From assembly GCF_003315795.1 (NCBI RefSeq), contig NZ_QMEY01000029.1, positions 44,657 through 108,656 on the forward strand: a stretch of 64,000 nucleotides of DNA, given 5' to 3'. This DNA comes from Spongiactinospora rosea. GTDB taxonomy: Bacteria > Actinomycetota > Actinomycetes > Streptosporangiales > Streptosporangiaceae. The translations under genes and the position numbers were made by a program. The number at the start of each line of letters is the position of its first letter. Position 1 is the first letter of the stretch. Below, piece after piece: positions 51,500-60,572 of the stretch. The notes under the pieces are model-generated. The model saw only the letters and a list, made by a program, of their open reading frames with translations. It was not told the DNA's origin and made no database searches.

Positions 51500-54400
51500 C
51501 GGTCCTCCCCGGCCCGAAGCGCACCGCCGAGGGCCTGCCTGCGCAGGGTCCTGGCGAGTCCGGCGACGATCAAGAACAGCAGCGCGGCGACCACGACCAG
51601 CAACCCGGCCGTGGGCAGCCACGGGATGTCCAGCGTGACGGCGGGCGTGACCGCGGTCGCCTGGCCGGTCACCACGATGTGCGGGACGACCAGGAGGGCG
51701 ACCGCCACCGCGAGCCCGGTCCCCGCGGCCAGCGACAGTCCGATCAGGAACGCCTGCTCGACCGCGAGCAGGCCGAGGACCTGCCGGAAGTTCATGCCGA
51801 GCGCGCGCAGGATGGCGAACTCCGATGCGCGCTCGCGCGCCGCGACCGCCGCGTTGACCATGAAGCCGAGCAGCGCGAACACCAGCGCCGCGGCGAACCC
51901 GAGGATCAGCGCCCCCTGCAGGCCGCTGGCCAGCGGGTCATCGCGAAGTTCGCGGGTGAGCGCCGCGCGGTCCACCACCGTCTGGTCCCAGCCGGGGTGG
52001 CGGGCCAGCTCTGCGACGGCGGGCGCGGTGTCGCCGCCGCGGGCGTCCAGCCACCATTCGGTGGCGGGCCGGGAGGGCGCCCCGGCGATCGCGTCGCGCG
52101 CCTGCACGGTCGCCCAGTCGGCCAGTACGGCGGGCCGCCCCGCCGCCCCCGGCAGCGTGTCCACGATGCCGGCCACCGTGATGGGGGTGGGGCGCTGGTC
52201 CAGGGTCACCGTCGTCTGCTGGCCGGTGGCCATCCGTTCGCTGACCGCGAGGTCCCGGGTGACCAGTACCGGCAGCGGGCGGGCCGCCGGCGTGCCCAGG
52301 CCGGTGCCGCCCGCGCCGACGGGCAGCAGCGTCACGCGCTCGACGCCCGGCTCGGCCGACACGCTGAACAGGCCCTCGTCCGCGGCGACGGTGAGACCGT
52401 CGGCGGCCTGGTGGCCCCAGGTGTGTCCGACGGGCAGCGCGACCGCGCCGCCGTCGCCGGTGCGTACGCCCGCCAGGGTGACCCGTCCGCCGCCCTGCGG
52501 CACCGAGATCGTGAACCCGCGCACCGACAGTGGGTGGCTGAGCTTGCCGGTACGCCCGGCCAGCGCGGCGAGGTCGGCCTTCATCGCGTTGTCCCCGGCG
52601 CGCAGCGGGCCGAGCCGTACGTCGTGCCGTACGCCGAGCGCGTCCTCGATCGTCAGCCGCGCCTCGGCCGGGCCGGAGGCGCTCTCCACGCGGAAGTTCA
52701 GGAGCAGTTCCCGCGGCTCGCCGGGGATCGGCAGCGCCGCCGTCGCGGGCCGGTTCGCGGCCAGCCGCTCGGCGATCGCGGGGAGCGGGTCGGCCGACAG
52801 GTCGGGGCGCAGGTTGAGCAGCGCGGGCAGCCGTTCGGCCCGTAGCGCCAGCATGGTCACCTGGTTGCCGCCGAACTCCGCGCTGCTGCGGTAGGCGGGG
52901 CTGAGCGCCGCGACGCCGGGCAGCGCGGCGTAGGCGGTGCCGCGGCCGAGCGGCCCGAGTTCGGCGGCCTCGGCGGGACCGGCCACCCGCAGGTCGGCCC
53001 CGGCCTGGTGCCGGGCCTGGTCCTCCTGGGATCCGCGCCAGGTGGCGGCGGTCGCCATGGACACCACGCCGATGGCGACGGCCATGGTGAGCAGCAGCGC
53101 GGGCCCGGAGTACCGCATCGGACGCCTGCTGACCTGCCACGCGCCGAGCGCGGGGGCGAGGCCGGCGCGCCGCGAGGTGATCCGCTCGGCCAGTGCCGAC
53201 ACGCGGGGGACCAGGCGCAGGCCTAGCATCCCGCCGCACAGCAGGGCGAGCGCGGGGCCGGTGACGATCAGCGGGTCGATGCCGAGGCCGCCGCCCGCCG
53301 TCTGGGTGACCGGCGCGCCGTACCGCTGGAGCTGCCAGATGGCCAGCGCCGCGACGCCCAGCAGCGCCACGTCGGCCCCGGCCCGCTGGAACAGTCCGCT
53401 GCGGTCGCCGCGACCCCGCATCGACTGCTCCTCGACGTAGGTGCGGCGCGCGCCCCGGATGGCGGGCAGCGCGAGCAGTACCGCGCAGGCCAGCGCGACC
53501 ACCCCGGACACCAGGAACCCGGCGGTCTCGGCGGCTGAGGACGGCTGCACGCCCGACGCCCTGATCCACGGGATCGAGGCGACCAGCCGGAGCAGCGGGG
53601 CGGCCAGGAAGGGGGCGGTGATCGCGCAGGGCAGCGCGACCAGCAGGGCCTCGCCCCCGGCGAGGGCGGCCAGCCGCAGGGTGCCCGCGCCGCGCGAACG
53701 CAGCAGCGCGACCTCCATTCGGCGGTGGTCGGCGAGCAGCCGTGCGGTCAGCATCAAGGCGTAGGCGGCCAGCAGCAGCAGTTGCAGGATGGGCACCAGC
53801 ATGGTGGAGCGGGCCACCAGCCCGGCCGTGGTGAGCTGGGCGGACATCGCGGGCAGGTTCGTGGTGGCGGTGCAGTCGGCGCAGCCGGGCAGCGCCGAGT
53901 CCTCGATCCGGGTCAGCGCGCCGACCGAGGCGGCGAGCGGGCCGAGCCGGTCCGGGGCGAGTGTGCGCAGGTCCGGCTCGCCGAGCCAGGTCGCCGCCAC
54001 GCTGGTGGTGAAGCGCCCGGCGAAGGTCTCCTTGGGTACGACGAGCGGGCCGTAGGTCGTGTACTCGCCGGTCTCGACACCGGCGGAGAGCAGGCGGGCG
54101 GCGGCCCAGCGCTCGTCGGCGGGGTCGTTGAGCGCGAACACGCCCGCGATCCGCACCTTGATCGGCTCGCGCCCGCGCAGCCGGGAGGCGACGGTGATCT
54201 CGTCGCCCGCGCCGAGGCCCATTCCGCGGGCGGCGGTCTGGGAGAGCGCGGCCTCGACGGCGGGCGCGCCCTCGGGCGCGGGGGAGGGCCAGCGGCCCGA
54301 TTCGAGACGGGCGTGCCGGTCGATGCCCTCGAACACTCCGAACCTGGTCAGATCCGGCGTCTCCCGCTTTTCCTGGCCGGGCATGGCGTAGGAGTCCGAC

Positions 54401-54699
54401 AGCGCGTTGATCGTGACGGTGACCGGGAGGCCGGCATAAGCGCGGGTCATCCGGTCCCTGACGGCCGCGTCGAGGCCGGGGAAGCCGTCCTTGGTGACGG
54501 TGGAGGTGAGTTTGGCCGCGGTGGTGAGCGAGGAGGCGTTCTGTACGGCGCGGCGTACGCCCATGTCGACCACGGACGACGCGTACGTGCTCAGCGCGAC
54601 CAGGGTCGTGGTCGCCAGCAGGATCGACCCGAGCGCCGCGAGCAGCAGCAACGGTTCGCTGAACGCGCGTCGCAGGACGAGCGGCGCCCTCCCCCGCAT
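51496..54699 (-). CDS. FtsX-like ABC transporter permease (first)
   Basis: The largest gene of the exporter operon, about 1067 residues from ATG 54699. A first membrane helix (FSEPLLLLAALGSILLATTTL) is followed by an extracytoplasmic domain, three or more helices (about 290-420), a second helix set (about 430-570), another large extracytoplasmic domain and the C-terminal FtsX helices, where EFAILRALGMNFRQVLGLLAVEQ is the diagnostic loop. Proteins of this class move lipids, peptides or lipoproteins across or out of the membrane; the cargo here is unknown. An in-frame ATG at 54750 would add 17 hydrophilic residues. Three GATATC sites lie upstream. Confidence 0.88.
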   Translation of the reverse strand: MRGRAPLVLRRAFSEPLLLLAALGSILLATTTLVALSTYASSVVDMGVRRAVQNASSLTTAAKLTSTVTKDGFPGLDAAVRDRMTRAYAGLPVTVTINALSDSYAMPGQEKRETPDLTRFGVFEGIDRHARLESGRWPSPAPEGAPAVEAALSQTAARGMGLGAGDEITVASRLRGREPIKVRIAGVFALNDPADERWAAARLLSAGVETGEYTTYGPLVVPKETFAGRFTTSVAATWLGEPDLRTLAPDRLGPLAASVGALTRIEDSALPGCADCTATTNLPAMSAQLTTAGLVARSTMLVPILQLLLLAAYALMLTARLLADHRRMEVALLRSRGAGTLRLAALAGGEALLVALPCAITAPFLAAPLLRLVASIPWIRASGVQPSSAAETAGFLVSGVVALACAVLLALPAIRGARRTYVEEQSMRGRGDRSGLFQRAGADVALLGVAALAIWQLQRYGAPVTQTAGGGLGIDPLIVTGPALALLCGGMLGLRLVPRVSALAERITSRRAGLAPALGAWQVSRRPMRYSGPALLLTMAVAIGVVSMATAATWRGSQEDQARHQAGADLRVAGPAEAAELGPLGRGTAYAALPGVAALSPAYRSSAEFGGNQVTMLALRAERLPALLNLRPDLSADPLPAIAERLAANRPATAALPIPGEPRELLLNFRVESASGPAEARLTIEDALGVRHDVRLGPLRAGDNAMKADLAALAGRTGKLSHPLSVRGFTISVPQGGGRVTLAGVRTGDGGAVALPVGHTWGHQAADGLTVAADEGLFSVSAEPGVERVTLLPVGAGGTGLGTPAARPLPVLVTRDLAVSERMATGQQTTVTLDQRPTPITVAGIVDTLPGAAGRPAVLADWATVQARDAIAGAPSRPATEWWLDARGGDTAPAVAELARHPGWDQTVVDRAALTRELRDDPLASGLQGALILGFAAALVFALLGFMVNAAVAARERASEFAILRALGMNFRQVLGLLAVEQAFLIGLSLAAGTGLAVAVALLVVPHIVVTGQATAVTPAVTLDIPWLPTAGLLVVVAALLFLIVAGLARTLRRQALGGALRAGEDR

Positions 54700-54782
54700 G
54701 AGATCCGCCTTCCCGTGGTGCTCACTTGTTTCACGTTCCGTATGCACCATTGAGGAGCGGGGCGGGATCCGGCAATAGGCCG

Positions 54783-54832
54783 GATATCACGGTTGCTCAG
54801 CCGATATCCCCTGGCTATGCGGATGTGATATC
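54783..54832 (-). promoter_or_regulatory. Three GATATC palindromes upstream of the exporter operon
   Basis: GATATC occurs at 54783-54788, 54803-54808 and 54827-54832, with the first two embedded in GGATATC/GATATCC inverted orientation. The spacing is 20 and 24 bases, about two helical turns. In such GC-rich DNA this cluster suggests a regulator site for the ABC/FtsX operon. Confidence 0.4.
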
Positions 54833-54913
54833 GAAACTGTGACAAACCTATGACGAGCGGGGGTTATCCATCCGCTACAGGGGACGCCCCGCGGGCCTGC
54901 GGAAACGCGAAAA

Positions 54914-54946
54914 CGCCGCACCCCCGACATGGTGGGGAGTGCGGCG
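54914..54946 (-). terminator. rpsT terminator
   Basis: CGCCGCAC (54914-54921) pairs with GTGCGGCG (54939-54946), extended by CCCC/GGGG across a one-base bulge. On the minus strand it is followed by GTTTTCGCGTTT. It starts 27 bases past the rpsT stop. Confidence 0.7.
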
Positions 54947-54972
54947 TGCGGCCGGGAACGGCGGCGGGTCGC

Positions 54973-55245
54973 TCAGCCGGCGGCACCGAGAGCGGCGGCG
55001 CGCTTGGCGATCGCCGACTTGCGGTTGGCCGCCTGGTTCTTGTGGATGACGCCCTTGCTGGCCGCCTTGTCGAGCTGCCGGGAGGCGCTGCGCATGAGCA
55101 CCACGGCCTCCTCGGTCTTACCCTCGTCGGCGGCCTCGCGGAACTTGCGGATCGCCGTCTTCAGGGACGACTTGACAGCCTTGTTGCGCATCCGGCGCTT
55201 TTCGTTCTGCCGGTTGCGCTTGATCTGGGACTTGATGTTCGCCAC
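54973..55245 (-). CDS. rpsT: 30S ribosomal protein S20
   Basis: A 90-residue, very basic helical ribosomal protein beginning (M)ANIKSQIKRNRQNEKRRMRN, the S20 signature, with SSLKTAIRKFREAADEGK and ending in SKGVIHKNQAANRKSAIAKR and an Ala-rich tail. S20 binds 16S rRNA early in 30S assembly. The start is GTG 55245 with GGCTCC upstream. Its place between the holA and lepA regions follows the usual actinobacterial layout, interrupted here by the ABC exporter operon. Confidence 0.97.
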   Translation of the reverse strand: MANIKSQIKRNRQNEKRRMRNKAVKSSLKTAIRKFREAADEGKTEEAVVLMRSASRQLDKAASKGVIHKNQAANRKSAIAKRAAALGAAG

Positions 55246-55320
55246 GAAGGAGCCTCGGTCTGCAGGTCGGTTGGATGGGGCGCGCGGGCAGATGAGAGGG
55301 CGCGCCACACGCAGTTGAAC

Positions 55321-55350
55321 AGGTTACCAACCGGGTGGTGCGCAGCTCAA
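55321..55350 (-). promoter_or_regulatory. Candidate rpsT promoter
   Basis: On the minus strand TTGAGC (55345-55350), 18 bases, TAACCT (55321-55326). It would give a leader of about 70 bases before the GTG at 55245. Confidence 0.45.
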
Positions 55351-55447
55351 ATCAGCGGCCTGGGTCTTCGGAATCGCCCGGGATCTCCTGGACCCGCCGT
55401 CGCTGGGGACCGGCCAGGGATCTTCGGGGACATCTCCGGATCACAGT

Positions 55448-56458
55448 CTAGCCGGTGCGGAGCCAGTGTTGCCGGTATTCAGCCCAATCCTGCTCGGTCG
55501 CGGCGAAATCGACGTACAGCGCCAGGCCGAACCGCTCCCTGCGCCTGCCGTAGTCGGTGAGCGCGATCCGCGCCCCCTGCGCGGCGTCTGCGACGCTCTC
55601 GGCGGCGTCCAGGAGCGGCAGGCCGTGGTCGTGGTAGGCCGGGGCCCCGATGAGGATGCTCGCGCCGCCTTCGGGGATGAGGTCCAGCGCGATGGCGGCC
55701 TGCCGCACGACGTGGCCGCCGTAGAGGCCGCGGGTGGGCACGCCGGCGTCGTAGGTCATGATCGCGATCTGGTCCGTGCGGGCGGCGACCTCGGTCAGGT
55801 AGCCGCGTGACCAGTACTTGTCGTGGCCGAGCAGGGCGCGGGCGATCGGGCGCAGGCCGGAGTACGGCTCGACCTGGGGGACCGACGTCGTCAGCAGGCC
55901 GCGCTCGCCGACGATCGCGCGGGTGCGGGTGAGCAGGTCGAGGAATTCGGCGTCGCCGTCGCCGATCGGCTCGAAGTTGTAGTGGACGCCGTCGAAGCCG
56001 GTGGCCATGATGTCGCGGGCGCTGTCGAGCACCCGCCGCCGGGCGCCGGGGTCGTCGAGGTCGAGGCCGTTCTTGACGGCCTGGCCGAGCCAGGCGGAGA
56101 CGCGGACGCCGGGGAGGTGGTCCCGCCACCACTTCAGAAAATTTCGCGCGTTGAGGTACTTGGCGGGGTTCAGTGTGCCGTCGAAGTCGAACGGGCCGGA
56201 GTGGACGTACACGTCCCTGATGCCGGTGCCCCGCAGTCGTACGGCCAGCGCCTTCACGTCGCGCTCGGTGCGCCGGCCGTCCACCCACGCGTGTCCCAGC
56301 CACATCGCGTCGTGGCCGGTCGTGGCGGCCCAGCCGGCCGCCGGCCTGGAGTACTGCGTCAACAGCGCCGCGGCGAACGTGGCCACCAGGATGAGGAGCA
56401 CGGTCAGGGGCCAGGCCAGTAAGCGTGACGCGCGGCGCGCCACGATCGTCACTCGCAT
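55448..56458 (-). CDS. Membrane-anchored GH18-like TIM-barrel protein
   Basis: A 336-residue protein with an N-terminal basic patch and a membrane anchor (about 14-33). The remainder resembles a glycoside-hydrolase TIM barrel: GIRDVYVHSGPFDFDG, VRVSAWLGQ, then GFDGVHYNFEPIGDGD, which corresponds to the DGxxxDxE strand of family 18 with Glu as possible catalytic acid but the first Asp of the usual D-x-x-D-x-D-x-E replaced, and IAIMTYDAG in place of the later MTYD motif. It may be a divergent glycosidase or a noncatalytic sugar-binding relative. It is divergent from lepA. Confidence 0.65.
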   Translation of the reverse strand: MRVTIVARRASRLLAWPLTVLLILVATFAAALLTQYSRPAAGWAATTGHDAMWLGHAWVDGRRTERDVKALAVRLRGTGIRDVYVHSGPFDFDGTLNPAKYLNARNFLKWWRDHLPGVRVSAWLGQAVKNGLDLDDPGARRRVLDSARDIMATGFDGVHYNFEPIGDGDAEFLDLLTRTRAIVGERGLLTTSVPQVEPYSGLRPIARALLGHDKYWSRGYLTEVAARTDQIAIMTYDAGVPTRGLYGGHVVRQAAIALDLIPEGGASILIGAPAYHDHGLPLLDAAESVADAAQGARIALTDYGRRRERFGLALYVDFAATEQDWAEYRQHWLRTG

Positions 56459-56555
56459 TGCGCATTATCAGCGCCTTCCGGCGATCTCCGTCAAAGCAGA
56501 GCATCCGCCGCGTATCCGGCGACATGGGGTGGGCGGAGCCCGTCGGGCCCGTCGC

Positions 56556-56561
56556 TAGACT
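56556..56561 (+). promoter_or_regulatory. Candidate lepA -10 box
   Basis: TAGACT lies 65 bases before the lepA GTG in the divergent gap. No clear -35 is seen. Confidence 0.35.
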
Positions 56562-56625
56562 TGCAGGGGGGCCGGGCAGATCCCGGGCATCCCCGCTCCC
56601 AGCAGCCCAGCCGAAACGGACTCCG

Positions 56626-58467
56626 GTGCGCATCCAGCCAGGCCAGACCGATCCCGCGGTGATCAGGAACTTCTGCATCATCGCGCACATCGACCACGGT
56701 AAGTCGACGCTAGCCGACCGCATGCTGCAGCTCACCGGTGTGGTCGACGAGCGCCAGATGCGCGCCCAGTACCTCGACCGGATGGACATCGAGCGCGAGC
56801 GCGGCATCACCATCAAGTCGCAGGCCGTCCGGCTGCCCTGGCAGGTCGACGGCGCCGAGTACGTGCTGAACATGATCGACACCCCCGGCCACGTCGACTT
56901 CACCTACGAGGTGTCGCGCTCGCTGGCCGCCTGCGAGGGCGCGATCCTGCTGGTCGACGCGGCGCAGGGCATCGAGGCCCAGACGCTCGCCAACCTCTAC
57001 CTGGCGATGAACGCCGACCTGCACATCATCCCGGTGCTCAACAAGATCGACCTGCCCGCGGCCCAGCCCGACAAGTACGCCGAAGAGCTCGCGCACCTGA
57101 TCGGCTGCGACCCCGGCGACGTGCTGCGGGTGTCCGGCAAGACCGGCGCGGGCGTACGCGAGCTGCTGGACAAGGTCGTCGCCGAGGTGCCCGCCCCGGT
57201 CGGCCGGGCCGACCTGCCCGCCCGCGCGCTCATCTTCGACTCCGTCTACGACACCTACCGCGGCGTGGTCACCTACGTCCGGGTCATCGACGGCCACCTG
57301 GGCAAGCGCGAGCGGCTGCTGATGATGTCCACCACGGCCCAGCACGAGACGCTGGAGATCGGGGTCATCGCGCCCGAGCCCGCCGCCTCGGCGGCGGGGC
57401 TCGGCGTGGGCGAGGTGGGCTACCTGATCACCGGCGTGAAGGACGTCCGCCAGTCGCGGGTGGGTGACACCGTCACCTCCGCGGCCCGCCCCGCGCAGGA
57501 GATGCTGGGGGGCTACGACAACCCGCGGCCGATGGTCTACTCCGGCCTCTACCCGATCGACGGCGACGACTACCCCGAGCTACGCGAGGCCCTGGACAAG
57601 CTGCGGCTCAACGACGCCGCGCTGGTGTACGAGCCGGAGACCTCCGCGGCGCTCGGCTTCGGCTTCCGCTGCGGCTTCCTCGGGCTGTTGCACATGGAGA
57701 TCGTGCGCGAACGGCTGGAGCGCGAGTTCAACCTGTCACTGATCTCGACCGCTCCCAACGTGATCTACCGGGTGGTGATGGAGGACGGCAAGGAGATGAT
57801 CGTCACCAACCCGTCGGAGTTCCCGGCCGGCAAGATCGCCACGATCTACGAGCCCGTGGTCAAGGCCACTGTCCTGGCCCCCTCCGACCACATCGGCGCG
57901 ATCATGGAGCTGTGCCAGGGGCGCCGGGGCGCGCTGCTCGGAATGGACTACCTGTCCGAAGACCGCGTCGAGATCCGGTACACGCTGCCCCTGGCGGAGA
58001 TCATCTTCGACTTCTTCGACCAGCTCAAGTCCCGGACGCGCGGTTACGCCTCGCTCGACTACGAGCCCGCGGGCGAGCAGGAGGCCGACCTGGTGAAGGT
58101 CGACATCCTGCTGCAGGGGGAGGCGGTGGACGCCTTCAGCGCGATCGTGCACCGGGAGAAGGCCTACGCGTACGGCGTGGAGATGGCCAAGAAGCTGCGC
58201 GAGCTGATCCCGCGGCAGCAGTTCGAGGTGCCGATCCAGGCGGCCATCGGGTCCAGGGTGATCGCCAGGGAGAACATCCGGGCGATCAGGAAGGACGTCC
58301 TGGCCAAGTGCTACGGCGGCGACATCACGCGTAAGCGGAAGCTGCTGGAGAAGCAGAAGGAGGGCAAGAAGCGGATGAAGATGGTGGGCCGCGTCGAGGT
58401 CCCGCAGGAGGCGTTCGTGGCGGCGCTCTCCACCGACTCCTCCGCGGCTGAGAAGCCCAAGAAGTAG
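56626..58467 (+). CDS. lepA: Elongation factor 4 (LepA)
   Basis: A translational GTPase acting on stalled or mistranslocated ribosomes. The 613 residues contain G1 AHIDHGKSTLADRM, the switch-I RGITIKSQAVRL, G3 DTPGHVDFTYEVSRSL, G4 NKIDLP, domain II, and the LepA-specific C-terminal domain ending in GDITRKRKLLEKQKEGKKRMK. GTG 56626 gives (M)RIQPGQTDPAVIRNFCIIAH, the expected short N terminus. The frame is open further upstream but overlaps the divergent gene. A strong terminator follows. Confidence 0.96.
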   Translation: MRIQPGQTDPAVIRNFCIIAHIDHGKSTLADRMLQLTGVVDERQMRAQYLDRMDIERERGITIKSQAVRLPWQVDGAEYVLNMIDTPGHVDFTYEVSRSLAACEGAILLVDAAQGIEAQTLANLYLAMNADLHIIPVLNKIDLPAAQPDKYAEELAHLIGCDPGDVLRVSGKTGAGVRELLDKVVAEVPAPVGRADLPARALIFDSVYDTYRGVVTYVRVIDGHLGKRERLLMMSTTAQHETLEIGVIAPEPAASAAGLGVGEVGYLITGVKDVRQSRVGDTVTSAARPAQEMLGGYDNPRPMVYSGLYPIDGDDYPELREALDKLRLNDAALVYEPETSAALGFGFRCGFLGLLHMEIVRERLEREFNLSLISTAPNVIYRVVMEDGKEMIVTNPSEFPAGKIATIYEPVVKATVLAPSDHIGAIMELCQGRRGALLGMDYLSEDRVEIRYTLPLAEIIFDFFDQLKSRTRGYASLDYEPAGEQEADLVKVDILLQGEAVDAFSAIVHREKAYAYGVEMAKKLRELIPRQQFEVPIQAAIGSRVIARENIRAIRKDVLAKCYGGDITRKRKLLEKQKEGKKRMKMVGRVEVPQEAFVAALSTDSSAAEKPKK

Positions 58468-58485
58468 CCCTCTACCTGCGTGGTT

Positions 58486-58527
58486 GCCGCCGTCCGTCCC
58501 TTCGCGGGGCGGGCGGCGGTTCTTTTG
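58486..58527 (+). terminator. lepA terminator
   Basis: GCCGCCGTCCGTCCC (58486-58500) pairs with GGGGCGGGCGGCGG (58506-58519) over a TTCGC loop, allowing for G-T pairs, and is followed by TTCTTTT. It is the clearest intrinsic terminator in the window. Confidence 0.75.
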
Positions 58528-58632
58528 CGGCGGCTCTTTTGTAGCGACTCTCTTACGGCGGCTCTTTTACGGCGGGGCCTCGGTCCTCTTTTGCGGCGGG
58601 GCCTCAGACTCTTTACGGCGGGGCGTCCCGCT
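58521..58632 (+). repeat. Short degenerate repeats behind the lepA terminator
   Basis: Blocks of GCGGCGG or ACGGCGG alternate with TCTTTT or TCTTTA about every 20-30 bases: TCTTTTGCGGCGG, CTCTTTTGTAGCGACTC, CTTACGGCGGCTCTTTTACG, TCTTTTGCGGCGGGGCCTC, TCTTTACGGCGGGGC. They look like slippage copies of the right arm and U-tract of the terminator. No gene is present between here and 58787. Confidence 0.55.
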
Positions 58633-58787
58633 CGCCGTCCGCCGTCGCCGGTGCCGCCCCGGTGGCCGGGTTTTGCGGGTGTCGTGGTCGCCCGCCGTTC
58701 CAGCACCGGCACCTTCGTGTCCCACGGAATTGTCGGTGCCGTGCCGTACCGTCTGATCGAACGCATGTGCGAACTGGAGGTTCGATT

Positions 58788-59102
58788 GTGACTGGAGATG
58801 GTCAGGCGGCCGAGCGGTTCGTGCGGGCCGCGATGCTGGGCAGCGCGATGGCGGCGGAGATCCAGCGGATACTGCGCGACCACGTGAAGCTCGCCGAGGT
58901 CGCCGACGACGGCACGATCCTGGTCGAGGTGCCCTTCCCCGACTCCACGGTGCTCTTCGCCGTGCTCGACGCCGCCGCGGCCTGCTTCGGGCCGGCCGAG
59001 CGCGGGGCGGCCGGCACGGAGGAGGCGCGGCAGGCGATGGTCGAGCCGGTGCTCCAGCTCGCCTCGCTCATTCCCGAGGGGGGCGAGCCCAGTGCGAGCT
59101 GA
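58788..59102 (+). CDS. Uncharacterised small protein
   Basis: A 104-residue soluble protein, Ala/Glu-rich and mostly helical (AAERFVRAAMLGSAMAAEIQ), with a central strand pair (ILVEVPFPDSTVLFAVLDAAA). It has no recognised domain. GTG 58788 is chosen because GGAGG lies seven bases upstream; the reading frame extends further up but without start features. It stands alone between lepA and the convergent chitinase, with GC-rich third positions supporting that it is coding. Confidence 0.6.
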   Translation: MTGDGQAAERFVRAAMLGSAMAAEIQRILRDHVKLAEVADDGTILVEVPFPDSTVLFAVLDAAAACFGPAERGAAGTEEARQAMVEPVLQLASLIPEGGEPSAS

Positions 59103-59235
59103 GCCACGGCGGCCTGGGGGTGCCACCGGGCGACGGCGATGGGCCGGGATGAAGCGGGCGGGGGCGCGCACTGACCCCAGGATGCGCGACCCCGCCCGGT
59201 CTGAGGGGATTCCTCCCTAGCGGACCTGTGTGGAC

Positions 59236-60528
59236 CTAGCGGAGGATTCGGTGGAGAGCGGAGGTGAGCGACGCCTTTTCGTCGTCCTGGTCCAGCGACC
59301 ACATCATCGAGCCGCCGAGCCGCTTGGCGCGGATGTAGAGGGCCTTCTGGGTGAGCGAGGCCGGGTCGTCGTAGGACCAGAACTCATTGCCGTCGTACAG
59401 CCAGTACGCCCCGGTCTTGAAGTCCCTATAACGCTTGCCGGGCTTCTTGGCCAGCAGCTTGTAGTCCTCCGAGCCCGCGGCCTGGCTGCCGGGGGCCGGT
59501 CCCGTGGCGGGCTGCCACAGGCCGTCTCCGCCGCCGGTCACGCCGGTCCAGCCCTGACCGTACGCCGGGACGCCGACCACGATCTTGTGCCGGGGCGCGC
59601 CGCGCTTCAGATAGTCGCGCACGGTCTGGTCCACGCTGTAGCGGACCGGGTAGGGGTCGCGCGGGTCGGTGAACAGGTTGCCGTTGTGGCCGGTCTTGGT
59701 GTCCCAGGAGCCGTGCAGGTCGTACCCCTGGACGGTCGCGAAGTCGAGCAGCTTGAAGACCTTGGCCACTTCGAGGCCGGGGTCGATCTTGGAGGCCGCC
59801 GCGGCGAGGAAGGCGGTGATCTGCGAGCGCCGGTCGTGCGCGTTCATCTGCTTGCGCAGTTCCGCGATGAACAGCGTGAAGTTCTGCTTGTCCTCGGGAC
59901 GCACGACGTTGCCCTCGGCCCCGGGCGAGCCCGGCCACTCCCAGTCGAGGTCGATGCCGTCGAAGATGCCGGCGCCGGCGCCCGGCGGAAGCCCGGGGAT
60001 GTTGCCCTTCAGCCACAGGTCGACGCACGAGGCCGCGAACGCGCTGCGGGACTCGGGGGTCAGGACCGCGTCGGAGAAGTACTTGGAGAGGGTCCAGCCG
60101 CCGAGCGAGATCAGGATCTTGAGCTTGGGGTGTTTGGCCTTGAGCTTCTTGAGCTGGTTGAGGTTGCCCTTGAGCACCTGGTCGGGGGCGTCGGCGACGC
60201 CGTCCACGCTCAGCTCGGCGGGCACCGGGCGGTCCCAGTCGGCCCACGGGTCGGCGGACGCGCACAGTCCCTTGGCGTTGACGTCGGAGAACGCGTAGTT
60301 GATGTGGGTCAGCTTGGCGGGAGCGCCGCTCGCCTCCAGGTCTTTGACATGGTAGTTGCGGGCGTAGATGCCCCACTGGACGAAGTATCCGACGCGCTTG
60401 AACTTGTCGTGGTGCCCGTGCCGGTCTTGCCCCAGCGGTTGCGGCTGGGCCTGGGCGGGTAATGCGGCGGCCGCGGCGAGCCCGAGGGCTGCTGCGGCGA
60501 CGGTGAGGTGCCTGAGGAATCGGACCAC
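59236..60528 (-). CDS. Secreted GH18 chitinase
   Basis: A 430-residue exported enzyme that hydrolyses chitin. The signal peptide (VRFLRHLTVAAAALGLAAAA, cleavage near AQA) is followed directly by the catalytic domain, with no chitin-binding module. Landmarks are VGYFVQWGIYARNY, KLTHINYAFSD, KILISLGGWTLSKYF, the active-site FDGIDLDWEWP (catalytic Glu about 192) and the C-terminal GGSMMWSLDQDD. GTG 60528 has GGAG five bases upstream and gives a clean signal peptide. The 31-bp palindrome upstream suggests control by a sugar-responsive regulator. Confidence 0.94.
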   Translation of the reverse strand: MVRFLRHLTVAAAALGLAAAAALPAQAQPQPLGQDRHGHHDKFKRVGYFVQWGIYARNYHVKDLEASGAPAKLTHINYAFSDVNAKGLCASADPWADWDRPVPAELSVDGVADAPDQVLKGNLNQLKKLKAKHPKLKILISLGGWTLSKYFSDAVLTPESRSAFAASCVDLWLKGNIPGLPPGAGAGIFDGIDLDWEWPGSPGAEGNVVRPEDKQNFTLFIAELRKQMNAHDRRSQITAFLAAAASKIDPGLEVAKVFKLLDFATVQGYDLHGSWDTKTGHNGNLFTDPRDPYPVRYSVDQTVRDYLKRGAPRHKIVVGVPAYGQGWTGVTGGGDGLWQPATGPAPGSQAAGSEDYKLLAKKPGKRYRDFKTGAYWLYDGNEFWSYDDPASLTQKALYIRAKRLGGSMMWSLDQDDEKASLTSALHRILR

Positions 60529-60572
60529 GTGAACTCCACGGCTCGGCGGGGGGTGGACGGGCTGCGAGCTGC

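Noticed and set aside
54727..54736. TGTTTCACGT resembling half of a parS chromosome-partition site
   Set aside because: The right half (TCCGTA) does not match the required GAAACA, and it is a single copy next to the start of an exporter gene.
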